The position numbers and the translations under genes were made by a program. From the NCBI GenBank assembly GCA_013398055.1, contig VZRS01009486.1, forward strand, positions 1 to 64,000: a stretch of 64,000 nucleotides of DNA, written 5' to 3'. The DNA is from Ifrita kowaldi (lineage: Eukaryota > Chordata > Aves > Passeriformes > Cinclosomatidae). The notes beneath the pieces were generated by a model, which was not told the origin of the DNA, did no database searches, and saw nothing but the letters and a program-made list of their open reading frames with translations. Shown here one piece after another: positions 21,791 to 34,000 of this stretch. Within the stretch, counting starts at the first letter, position 1, and each line of letters opens with the position of its first letter.

Positions 21791-23642
21791 TTAATAGATT
21801 GCAGGCTGGTGATTTGCCTTCTGCATCTGAATGATCTTGCCAAAGCCACCTCTTCCCACATCGTAGTCTGTCCGGTATTCATCTCGCACCTGGGGCACAG
21901 CAACAACACACGCATTAGTAGCACGCACTGCCTGTCTCCTCCTAGACTTCAGAATCATCACCCCCTCCTTGTTCAGTTGACTGAAGCTCAGATTAGAAGC
22001 ACTTCAACTCGTTTGAGATCTTTTCAACTAATCCACCAAAAAGGTGGTAATGCTGGTGAAAATGACAAATAAGGATATATCTGATGGTTGAGATTTTTTC
22101 AGGTAAGAAGCAAAGAAGACCCCAAAATATTTTCATTTAGCTTTTCAGTCCATCTTTCTGAATTGCCAGGCTTGGCCTCCAGAACATTTTATCACATCCA
22201 AACCTCATCTTTACTCTTGAGGAAACTGCTGTGTTATGAGATTGGCCTGGCAGCCACACTTTTGCTCTACTCAAATTCTGGATCATTTCAAGGGTACTAG
22301 CTTGGATTAGGGAACATTCTGCTTGCATTGCAGGAAGTTTGGAGTCCTAAACAGAAACGGCCTTAAGTTCTATTTCCAGCTTTTAACACCAGGTATCAAT
22401 TACTGAAACAACCTGGGAGTGACTAAACTTCATTATCACGGTCTTTACAGCCTGCACATTGCTCTCCATGAGACAAAACCAGCAAATAAGTACAGAGTCT
22501 TACAGGACCAAATTCAGGGATGAACTGGCATTGCCTTTACCTGTCCTCCAGTCTTTCCTCTCCCATACTGTCGCCCCTCCTTAAACCCTGCATCCCAGTC
22601 GGTGCGGATGATGCGGTCGTCCAGCCGCGTGCCGTTGATGAACCGCATGGCGTGCTCAGCATCTGCTCTCGTGTAGTACCTGAGGCACTCTGTAAGGACA
22701 ACTAAGCGTGCTGCTTTGTTGGGTGCAGGGGGAAAAAAAAAAAAAAAAGGGAACTATTGTATTTGGGAAGCAGAACTCCCCCACCGCCTTCCAAAATTTC
22801 TACTCTTCCCTATGGGATCAAAAACCGCACTCATGTAAATCCAAGCTAAAAACAGCTAATGCTCAGAAAGGATTCTGTACTTTAATGTTAGTACCTGCAC
22901 AGACAAGACAGTGCAACAAAGGCATTAAAGCCTTGCCAAGGGCAAGAAATCAGTAATATGCCTTTTTGTACTATGTAAAGTGTGACTGAAATAGAACAAA
23001 AGGAGCAGGCTTCACAGGACAGCTTTGCACAGACAGCTCCTGGCACAACCTGTATGAGCGTGTATCCTCTGCTTAAAAATGCCCCCATGGCTTATCCTGC
23101 TACTTCCTTCAGGTGTGCAGTTGAGGTGAAAAAGTAAACATGTGCTCTGGACATGGAAGACATCAGGCTGATGACTGTAACAGTTCTCATTTTGGCCTTA
23201 AAATCATGAAAGAAATTAATGAATTAAAGGGGCTCTCTGCCACCTCCGGAAAGTACAGCTCTGGTGGCAGTTGTCACTCTGGTGGCACCACTGTACAGTC
23301 AGTCTCAGGATGTGGAGAGGAAGGTGCAAGGATGGACGGGATGTACCTGGCAGGAAGCACTTGGCTATCACCTTTCCAGCAGCAGTACAAAAACACTCGC
23401 TGTGCAGAACTACAGGTGCCAACCACACGCGTGCTGACAGAAGGGAACCAGAAAGGATACTCTACAAAGCAGAAGCCACAGGGGGTTTTCTTGATCTTGT
23501 CCAGACCCATGACAATCCTCTTGACATCTCCGCACTTGGAGAAGAGCTCCTGGATCTGCTCCTCGGTGGTGTAGAAGGACAGATTGCCGACATACAGCGT
23601 GGAGGAAATCTTCAGCGATTTCTCCTGCAGCTGCCTGCTACC
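21791..23642 (-). CDS. NCBP2L: Nuclear cap-binding protein subunit 2-like (CBP20 family), first exon missing
   Basis: CBP20 binds the m7G cap of nuclear RNA together with CBP80. Three minus-strand exons join in phase: 23642-23461, 22679-22541 and 21889-21791 (stop TAA), giving 140 residues. They hold a complete RRM: RNP2 LYVGNL, RNP1 as CGFCFVEY with the two cap-stacking Phe, the [20 protein letters not shown] segment, and the Arg/Gly cap-clamping tail [16 protein letters not shown]. The C-terminus is longer than in human CBP20 and ends KANHQPAIY. The first 25 or so residues, including a cap-binding Tyr, should lie in an upstream exon; it is not visible and may be in the N run 23746-23769. 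The mammalian NCBP2 gene lies elsewhere, and NCBP2L is X-linked in human, so I favour NCBP2L. The frame is intact and not a retrocopy, since introns are present. Confidence 0.8.
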
Positions 23643-23878
23643 CTGCGGGCACAGAGGCGCACGCCGCGGGGTCAGCGCGCTCGCCGTCCCGCTCCCACCG
23701 CCCCGTGCCCTCCCGCTGCCCGGCTCCTCGCACGGCCTCGCCCCCNNNNNNNNNNNNNNNNNNNNNNNNCGGCCGTGGAAGGTGCCGCGGGTCGCGGGCT
23801 CTCCCTTCCCGATAAGCGCCGCCGCTGGCGGCTGTTGTTGGGCTGTGTGTCACGACCCGCTGTCCTCCTGTCTTACAG
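23640..23878. promoter_or_regulatory. CpG-rich, probably bidirectional promoter with assembly gap
   Basis: High GC and many CpGs surround an N run at 23746-23769. The cap-binding gene leaves to the left and TEX11 to the right. The distance between the nearest recognised exons is only 236 bases, so the first exons of both genes must lie in or beside this stretch. The length of missing sequence is unknown. Confidence 0.4.
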
Positions 23879-24031
23879 CGCTGGTGCGGGAGCTGTTGAG
23901 GGAAGAGGCGCCGTCCCGCATTGCCGCCCTCACCGAGGAGCTGTTCCAGGCGGCCGAGGGCATCTCTGAAGAGGATGGGAAGGCGGCGGAGGGCGAGCCC
24001 CCCGCTCCCAGCCCGTCTGAAGGAATGGGGG
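23879..24031 (+). CDS. TEX11: Probable 5' coding exon of TEX11
   Basis: After tgtcttacag, an open frame reads ALVRELLREEAPSRIAALTE and continues through ELFQAAEG to a Pro/Ser-rich end. An amphipathic helix with this spacing fits the N-terminus of TEX11. It starts with phase 1, so another exon precedes it. The consensus donor (gtgcgt at 24032) leaves phase 1, which meets a stop in the next recognised exon. The weaker donor at 24036 leaves phase 2 and fits the acceptor ending at 26004. With it the total becomes about 940 residues, the size of mammalian TEX11. Confidence 0.45.
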
Positions 24032-24274
24032 GTGCGTGTGCTTCACACCCCATAGCCCTGGCCCAGGTTGGTGCTGCAGCTCCGTAAATTAACAGCTGCT
24101 GCTGCTGCTGCTTCCATCCTTTGCGGTGAAGCACGTGTAGCACTACTGAAATGTGAAAAAAAGAGTTCATTTCTTCGTCGTTTACCCCAGTAGCGTGAAA
24201 GTCCAAAATAAAGTGGGAAATGTTATTTTTAAAAGTCAATGCTAAATGATGATCCTAAACGTAAACGTGTGTCA

Positions 24275-24765
24275 CTGACTGCTCTTCATGAGACCCCACC
24301 TGGATACTGTGTCCAGGTCTGGGGCCGCCGACATCAGAAGGATGTGGAGCTGCTGGAGGAAGCCGTGAAGGTGATTTAAGGGCTGGAGCAGCTTTCCTGG
24401 CAAAGACAGGCTGAGTTCAGCCAGAAGACAAAGCTCTGAGGAGACCTTCCAGTGCCTAAAGGAGTTCCAAGAGAGCTGGAGAGGGACTTAAGGGCATGAA
24501 GTGACAGGGCAAGGGAAAATAGCTTCACACTGAAAGGAGGTTGATTTCTATTAGATATTAGTAAGATACTGTAAGGGTGGGGAGGCACTGGCGCACGTTG
24601 CCCAGAGAAGCTGTGGCTTCCCCATCCCTGGAAGTGTTCAAGGCCTGGTTGGATGTGGATTGGAGGAAGCTGGGATACTGAAAGGTGCTCCTGCCCATGG
24701 CAGGGGGTTAGAACTGGGTGGTCTTTAAGGTTGCTTCCAACCCAAACCATTCTGTGATAATAATG
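24275..24765 (+). repeat. CR1 LINE fragment, about 490 bases
   Basis: Starts near ttcatgagaccccacctgga, passes through the ccaggtctggggccgccgac segment typical of CR1 and ends gtctttaaggttgcttccaa followed by cccaaaccattctgtgat. It lies in the first recognisable TEX11 intron. Confidence 0.85.
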
Positions 24766-26004
24766 GGAAAAGTTACTGGTTACTGGTGATGTTAAGGTAT
24801 TTATTGTTTCAAATTACTAGTAGTATCTACTTGTAATTTCAAGTAAAAATGGAAATAGAGAGCACTGATGCATTAAGAGTTTGGTACTGGATCAGAGGAG
24901 AGGTCCTTCTCATCCTGTCTGTGGATTCCGTAATGACAGCAGATACCTGAGGAAGACAAAAACAAGCAAGCATGTAATTTGAACTGCCTGGTAAAACCAG
25001 TACGCAGTTCTGTGTTGGAAGTACTCATCTTTAGTCCTTATAAAAGTTTATCAGGTGTTTTTTTATAATGTTTGGTTTTTTCATTCTGTTTATTTCTCCT
25101 AGAGGAGTACTGAGAAAGTAGTAAACATCTACTTTAAAAGTCCTTTTTCAAAAAGAAATCTGGCAAGTAATACATGAATCTGAAATAAGAAAAAAGATCA
25201 GCTGAGATGTTGTTCAACTTTTTCCTCCAAAATTATATTTTCAAGAGACATTTAATTAGTAGCAGTTATCAGATAAGGCACACTGATTTTGGAAGTCCTA
25301 AATTTGCAACAAGGAACAAGATAGATTAGCAAGTGTCATAACAGAAAGTGTGATTAGTACAGTATGTAAAGAAATACAAGAGCATAAAGCTGGTATCCTT
25401 CAGTTCTTCCTGAATCAGTTGGGCTAAATTATTTTTGGAGAAAGGAGAAGTCATTAATTTGTAATCTGGCCACTTCAATTAGACGGGCTATGAACTCTCT
25501 CCTAGATAGGCAAGGGTGTATTTGTAGCAAGATCTATCATGGAAAGTAGAATAAAGTGATGGAAAATGCAGCCCCTCAGGGTGGGTTGCTAAAGCAGCTT
25601 ATTGCCTTTATGTAGTGCTGTATCTTTTTAACAAGGGTTTGGAGTCAGTAGCCTTTGTTCTTTGTTTGCTAATATAAAAAGTTTCCCAGTGTAGGTATTT
25701 AAAGTAATTAAGCTACTTAGTGTTCTTTTTGATGTGCAAAAGAGGTGAAGCCTTATCACAGACAGTTCTCAAATGTGATAAGATTCTTGGAGTTCTTTTC
25801 CAACTCCTTCAGGTTTTAGGTGAAGAAATGCCATGTGGTCCATTCAGCATGCCTGTTTTCAGGTCACTGTCCAACATGTTCCTGTGGGATCTTGTGACAG
25901 TTTTATGGAAAACTCACACCGTTGACTCTGGTGTAAAAGGGAGTTGTGTAAAGATGTGGAGAGGCCATTCCTGTGAAACACGTTAAAGATGCTTCTTTTT
26001 CCAG

Positions 26005-28007
26005 CAGTAAATGTCAATGGGATCCACATCCAGGACAAAATAAAGCAGAATTGAATTCTCCTCTTCAGGTTGAAGAGAGTGCAATCAGCTTGTGGAACTG
26101 GACTGTGACCAAGCACACGGGTGCTGTTATCGGGGATGAGCAAAGAGCCAAACGTACGTATGTTCTGTACCTTCCTAAATGTGTTCCGTGTGCTGTAGCG
26201 TGGAAATTAAACACTCTCTGCTGACAGGTACATAAGTAGTGCTGTAGATTTGTTTGGGTCCTTTCAGGTAATGGGTAGAAAGAGAAAAAATGTACAGCTG
26301 GTCTTGTATAAACAGTTCAAGAAGAAGCATCCTGGTGTAATAGTTATCTTCTTGTGCCACAGAATCAGTGCAGGCATTCTTATCACTCCTCCTTTTCGTG
26401 CCAGAACATCAGTAAAGAGGTGATGTGACCAAAGGAGTTGTAATTTGCCTTCTGATACTGTGGTTCTAATCTAAAAATGTATGGAAATAACATAGGTGTA
26501 AATTTTAGACTGTTGGTCACTTTATTTATATCAAGTGAGATAGTTACATTAAAAAACCAATCTCATCCATGTTTACATATGGAAACATTCTAAGTCCTCT
26601 TTTTACTGACCTGCTTTAGCCAGGTGCACAGCTGGTGGGTTCTCTTGGGCCAGGAGCAGGGCTGGGGAAAAGCAGAAGTGAGCTTTTCGTCTTTTCCCTC
26701 AACATGTTCTTTCTGTGGTTCTGTGGGATTACAGTGTCAGGCCTACATTCCTGTCTTGAGGGATTGTAGTCAAAATTATGCATAATCCACATCATATAAA
26801 TTATATCAGGTAAAGGGAAAAGGGTAAGTTGACACAAAATAGAGCGTGATGTTCTCAGATCACAGCTGAAGGGCCAGGGAGAGGCTGTTTTAAATACATT
26901 AAGTGGTGTCTTTTCCATCCCTGATGTCTAAGGAGGCCTGAAAATATTTTTGCTTTTTACTTTGAAACTGTAAAGATTATTAAACTTCATTTCCTTATTT
27001 TGCTGAAGGCTATTTTGGGGCTCTCAAGACATGTTACTGTAAGCACCTGCAATGTAATTAAGTCTTTGAATACCATGTATTTTACTTAAACTCTCTCTAA
27101 ATTGTTTAATAGGTATTTTAATGAGAATATATTATTTTTTTTCTTACTGCCTGAAAAGCAGTTTTAAGCATCTTGGCTAAAATTCAGATTGCTTTGACTC
27201 CTGGAGCTTTCAGATTTTTCTCTCTTGTGATTTAAAATGCCAAACAGTCTTTCAGATATGGCAGGGCCTGACTTTCTGTTAAAAANAATCTCATCCATGT
27301 TTACATATGGAAACATTCTAAGTCCTCTTTTTACTGACCTGCTTTAGCCAGGTGCACAGCTGGTGGGTTCTCTTGGGCCAGGAGCAGGGCTGGGGAAAAG
27401 CAGAAGTGAGCTTTTCGTCTTTTCCCTCAACATGTTCTTTCTGTGGTTCTGTGGGATTACAGTGTCAGGCCTACATTCCTGTCTTGAGGGATTGTAGTCA
27501 AAATTATGCATAATCCACATCATATAAATTATATCAGGTAAAGGGAAAAGGGTAAGTTGACACAAAATAGAGCGTGATGTTCTCAGATCACAGCTGAAGG
27601 GCCAGGGAGAGGCTGTTTTAAATACATTAAGTGGTGTCTTTTCCATCCCTGATGTCTAAGGAAGGCCTGAAAATATTTTTGCTTTTTACTTTGAAACTGT
27701 AAAGATTATTAAACTTCATTTCCTTATTTTGCTGAAGGCTATTTTGGGGCTCTCAAGACATGTTGCTGTAAGCACCTGCAATGTAATTAAGTCTTTGAAT
27801 ACCATGTATTTTACTTAAACTCTCTCTAAATTGTTTAATAGGTATTTTAATGAGAATATATTATTTTTTTTTTCTTACTGCCTGAAAAGCAATTTTAAAC
27901 ATCTTGGCTAAAATTCAGATTGCTTTGACTCCTGAAGCTTTCAGATTTTTCTCTCTTGTGATTTAAAATGCCAAACAGTCTTTCAGATATGGCAGGGCCT
28001 GACTTTC

Positions 28008-28067
<60 letters not shown>

Positions 28068-31000
28068 AGTAGAGAAAAGGAAACTTCTGAATGCCTGCAC
28101 TGTTTTCTTGCAGTACGGTTTGTTGCCTGCAGACTGATTTGCCTTTGTGAGGGCAGCGATCCTCCGGAGGGAACTATCCGAAGACAGATTTTGGTAAGGC
28201 TAATTTTGGGTGAGTAATGAAATACAGTTGGTCCCCCAGGGAAGTCTTCAAATCTTATTACATTTGCTTTGGAAAGGGAGTGAAATATGTGTCTGGTTCT
28301 GGAAAGATAGCTGGTGATTTGGCTGGAGTATTGCTGACTCTCTCTTCTCATCACTTAAGGAAAGATAAGATTGATGATCCCATTTTTTCCCTTTAAAGAA
28401 AACAAAGTACATGATGAAGTGGGACCTGTATTTTACAGGGATACCTTGCTGAGCCATTGGAGTTAGGAATGTCTGGACAGTGTGGTCAGCATCACATTTT
28501 CTCATAGGGTAAAATAGGAGCAGCATATCCATTTGTTTCAGTATCTTATGTCTAGTAGGCCACCATAAGTCTATATGCTGCATCTGAGTGTTCAGGGAGG
28601 GAGAGTTGCTGGTCAGAAATTGCAGAGCTGAAATACCCTTGTGCTGTGTTAGATATGTGCAACAATGAGATGAGATCTTATGTTGCCTTTCTTGAAAGTG
28701 ACTGTATTTTCACAAAAGGTTTACCCCATTTCCTCCTTCAGATGTCTATGAAAACTGGGAAAGGATGGATAGATATTGGAAAAGCTGGTCTTGCAGATGC
28801 ATTTCTAGAGAATGCCATGAGTGTAAGCTCTTTTCCAGTTTTGATTTATTGTGTACACATCTCTTTGTAAGTTCCATGGGTGATGCCTGCACTTTGTTTT
28901 CCAGAGTGTAGAAAAGCTGTATGCAAAGTTACGGAAGGGCAGCGAGGGTGAAGCAGATATTCAAGTGCACAGAGCTGATGTGGAGAAGAGCCTTTTCAAA
29001 GTACTCTCTTACCAAGCTGAATCAGTATGTGTTCTCAGTTTTCCTTATAAGTCACTAGAGGTATAGAGGGAAACTCTGACCCAGTTATTAGATACCTGAA
29101 TGCTTGGCATTGAGGACTTGCTGAGGGATAGATTTCCTTCACTTAGATGTAAGATAGCAGATCTCGTGTTTGCATTTGGTGTTGCAATCATTTAATGATT
29201 TTTAATTTCCCTCATTTATCACAGTCATTTTTGCTGTGGTGCTTATATGTTCTAGTTCAGATTTGTTGCTTTATGATTTGGCTAGCATGGCCATTTATAA
29301 AATAAACAGCTCCCTGTATGAATCATAAATGGGTCAGTTCCAACAATGTCCTCTGCTTGACTGGAGAACAAGACAAATAACTGTGATTTAAAGTATGTAA
29401 TTTAGAAATTGTAAGTTTTGAGAGGAATTGTTTTGCCTGACTGAAGTGTCTGAGAACTCTATCAATGCTACAGGGTATTACAGACATAGGAGTTCAAATA
29501 CAAAGAATGTAGTTTCCTGCATTTGTTGATCACACCACTGACCTCAGTATCTAGAGGGGAACTGTTATCTCCAAAATTCTCAGGAGCTACTCTAAGCAGG
29601 ACAAAGCAATGGCCAATATTTTTTAATTTGATCATGGAGACAAAAGGAGACGTGCTATACATTTTGCTGTATCATCCTAACATGTGAATAATCTTGTCCC
29701 ATGTCTCTGGCCTTTGCACACTACCTAAGGACTGCAGTGATTTTCTGGATGTCTTTATCATCTGGCAATATGTAGAAATATACAGGACTATTTTAGCACT
29801 GTAAGGACAGATCTCTAATCCCAAGCCTAGCTTTACTGCATGTGAAAAACCTGAGTTCTATTTTAAAGAATCAGGTTTTTAGTGAATTTTAAAGACCAGT
29901 TGCACACTAACAGTTTGTTGGCACACTCTGCTGCTTTCTCAGGCAGTTGCTCAAGGGGATTTTCAGAAAGCAGTGATGTGTGTGCAGCGCTGCAAAGATA
30001 TGCTGATGAAATTGCCAAAAGAAGTAAGTGAAATCATCCCTTCTTCATCAGTGCAAACTTTGAGAACCTACTTTCCTCTTTATATGTTAAGAGATTACAG
30101 ATGCCATATAAAATTTTGAAAAGTACTCTGAACTGAAGATCTCTTCTGTGGTTAGTTGCCTCTTTGAGATTTTGTTGCTAAAAAATTTGCATGGAAACAG
30201 CAGTTTTTTTCAAAGTGCACTCTTTTCTTGCTTCTCTTAGATTAGAATTTGAAATAGAACGATAAACTCTTCCTAAACAATGAGCAGACAACTCAGCAAG
30301 CAAGGCAGAAAGATTTCTAAATTGAATATACCACCTACTCTCTACAGAACCAGCTGCATTTTACATCTTGATCTTGTATATTGCATCTTGTACCCATGTG
30401 ATCATTTGTCTGGGGACGGTTGGGACAGGACAAGAGCTGAGTTACAAAGTTTTTGATATGCAAGTCTATGACTACCTTCAGTAATAATCTTCATGGAGCT
30501 CTAGAGCTATGAGTGGAGGCTTACCATTGCACTAAACGGTGGTTTTTGTAGTTCTCTGTGTCACAGAGAAAACAAACTATCATGTGCAGATTAGCTTTTT
30601 GTTTGCAGAGATAAAAGTCTGTTATTATTATATCAGAATAAAACTTCCCAACGTTTATTTTCATTTGCTTACATGTTTTCCCAATATTTGGGAAACATTT
30701 TGTACCTGTCTCTCTGGTACAGGTAATAAAATTCAAAGGGGCAGATGCAAATTCTGAAAGGAAAATATGGGAAAGAGGATTGGAGTTTATTTAGGTTTTT
30801 AGCCAATTAAACTCCAACTGATTTTACATTGCTTTTTGTGATTTGCAGGCCTTGTTCAGGTGCATTTGAGTGACTAAGTTAGTTGCAGGGGTCTAGCTTT
30901 GATTTGAATCTTAAGAGCAGAGCTTTTTGAAAATGTTCACTGGGATATTTGCATTCCTGTTCCTCATTTAATTCTAATTTAATTTCATTCTTTCCGCTTG

Positions 31001-34000
31001 AACTCCTTCATTAAATAATATTAAGCTTCTTGTGATGAAAGCTCTTCACAAACTAGGAGCACTGATGCAGACAAGGTAAAGGTTTCTGATCATGAGAGAG
31101 TGATACAATTCTGATTTAAAGAGTGGCATTTAAAAAACAAGGAAAAAGGAAAGAGCTAGCGATTGCTGAGTGAACTCAAAACTTTTGGACTGCTGGGTAG
31201 CTCTCAATCCTATACTCTTCCAGGCTCCCATTGTACCAAAGAGTCCCTGGAGAGTATCACAAGGAGATTCTTGTGTTGTGTGATACCAGAGATCAGCTGG
31301 AGAGGATTGTGGGTCATTGATAGTCTATGAGCTGGTGCTCAGTACAGCAAACTTTCTCTTCTGGAAAGAAAACATTCACAAATGAACCTGTGAAAAATAA
31401 GGCTTCACATCTGAGAGTGATCTTTTTTGTATTTGTGCATATACCTAGTCTGTGCTTTTGCCTCTGGATTGCAAAAAATCCCCAGAAACTGAAGCAAGAT
31501 GTTGTGCTACCTTTCTCATTTTTGTCTGAGAATTTGAAATCTGCAGTCACTTGCAAAAAGCATCATTTATATTTGGGGAAAAAAAAGATACTGCAGAGGC
31601 AAAATGGATGTAAATATTGGCAGCCTGCTAGCATATAAAATGACCTTTTTGTCTCTTCTTTGGATGGCATATGACAGCTGCAAATCATTTCAAAGGAAAG
31701 ACAAGTTGTTATGAGCAGATGTCGTCAGGGCTGGCTGATAAAGCTCTGAATAACCAAGCATTCAAAAGAAGTTTTCTCCTAAAACTTGTAATGCTTTTTT
31801 AACCCCAAAGAGACATGCTGGGAAGAAGCCTATCATGGAACAGGTAGAGTCCTCTTCACTTAATTATGTAAAACTCCTTTGTTATTTTAAAAAAAATGAG
31901 GTTATAGCATTACAATACTCAATACTCTCAAATTTTAATTTTTATTGTTTAATTTACACAGTTCTAGTGCTTTCAGTGTGATTTCAGTGTGAACCCTGTG
32001 TTCCTCATGTCTTTCAAGAATCCTGCTGCTTCTTGTGTCCTGGACTGGTTAATGATACTTCACTTTCCCACTGAATTAATGATTCCATTTTAGTCATCTT
32101 CAATATCCCCTTGCAAAAGGCCAGGAGTGGTAACAGTGGATATATCTTGAAAGTAAAATGCATTTTAAAGAACCTGAGACTGGAGTGACACAGATCTAAT
32201 GATGTTTTACAAGAACATTATAGAAGCAGGAGTCTTTTATTGCAGACCTGTTACCTGTCAATCCTCTGTTACAATTTTGGAGTGGAAACCTATGAATGGA
32301 AGAGGTATGAACAGAGCTCCTTCTGGCTCAGGTAATGTGCAAAAACCAGATAAAACAAACCCTTGCTTTTGAGATATAAAAATGTGTGTGAAGGAGACGA
32401 GGGAGCAAGGGAAAGTAGAGGCCTCTTTAAAAAAGTGAGAATACAAGAGTTTAGCGAAACCAAATTAGCTGAGCAGATACTTTTTGATGGTTGTACACTA
32501 TTGCCTAAAATCTGTGTCTGTTTCCCACATGGATTTTCATGCCATTAGAATGAAAGTCACCTTCCAGTGGTTCTGGCCAATTCTCTCCCTAGCACTTCCT
32601 CCAAAGAGATTAGTTTTCTGAAGAGTCCTTGACTAATGAAAGGCACAAAGATCAAGGTGAAAAAGGAATGATTAGAGACTGGGTAGGATCCAAAAAACTA
32701 TTGTGGTAGTACTAAGGGTGAGGAAAGGTGGGCTATGAGGAAGAGTATCCTCATGCCATGGTCACGGCCTCAGTGCAGAAAATTTGTGTTTATGTCTTCT
32801 TGTTCTTTTAAATTGTTAGAAGAAAATGAAGGGCAACAGATCAAATTCAAAATCATTATGATCATATATGTTGTGAAAGAGAATTTGTAGAAATGCTTAG
32901 GATTAGTTACAGCTGCTGCTTTGATGATTATTTATATTTTATTCTTGTGGAAAATGAAATACTGAGTCCTGATGACAAAATTTGAGGAGGAAATAAAGCT
33001 TTGCAAAGTGCAAATAATAATCTGGGGAAAGAGTGTGGCTCCATCTAGTGGGTTAAGATTTTCCTGGTCTGAAAATGTATTAGCTTAGAAAACAAGAGCC
33101 CAGTTATTTTTTTTCTTTCTAACAGTTCTTCATTCACATCATTTGTAATCAAATCGGATTTTGTGGAATTATCACTGTGTTTTCTCTGGGTAGTTCTTTG
33201 TTCTGCCATTTAACTTTTAGAAGAAGAATGGGGAATCACAAATTCCAGGTTCTGTCTCTGCTATTGATGTGCTGTGGTCTACAGACCAGTCATGTATAGA
33301 TTTTGTGTATTATTATATTATATGTCAGGTGAGATTGGAAACACTTGCTTCTTCAAAATCTCTGTGGTTAAAATTGATAAAACCTACTGAAATATTTGGA
33401 TAGGAGATGTTACAGAATGTGCTGCAACAGGTTGAAGAAAGGGATTGAGTACAATTTTTAATGTAAGGGTAGAAAGAAACCAAAACTTTTTGTTCTCTAG
33501 TAGAAGTGACTACTGAGATTAGTTTGTGTGATTTATGTGGTTTCTAACTGCTTAGGAAGTGGGAAAGGATAGGAATTTTGCACATATCAGAATACTAAAT
33601 TTATCTTTGTCATCCTGTTTAATTCTAACTTTCATTTATCATTGATAGCCAGAGTTATGACATTGGGAAGATGGACATGAAATATTCTGTTGGCAAAGAA
33701 ATGCAGGTAAGAAATAGAGATATTTCTATTTACAAATAGGAGGATTTTGTTGAACTGACTCCAGTGTATTATCTGCCTCTTCTCTGCAAACCTGCCCAGT
33801 GATGTCTTGGTCTCCTTTTTCGTAGTCTGCTACGAAGTTTGGCAGAGTTTGAAGTTCAGTTGTTATGAGCATCAGCCACTGATGAGCGCCCATAAATCAC
33901 ATTTGATTCTACTATTTCACAGAAATCAAAGTGTAGAAAGTAAAGCTGAAGTAGATCCTGAAAGGCCATATCTTCTTCCATTCCCCTTCTCTTTGAATAC

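Noticed and set aside
26616..26918. 100-codon minus-strand frame present twice (also 27344-27646)
   Set aside because: The second copy comes from the assembly duplicate; the frame has no family resemblance and lies in a TEX11 intron.
28010..28354. Minus-strand open frame ending in a long poly-Phe run
   Set aside because: It is the complement of the 54-base A tract and overlaps a TEX11 exon antisense; not a gene.
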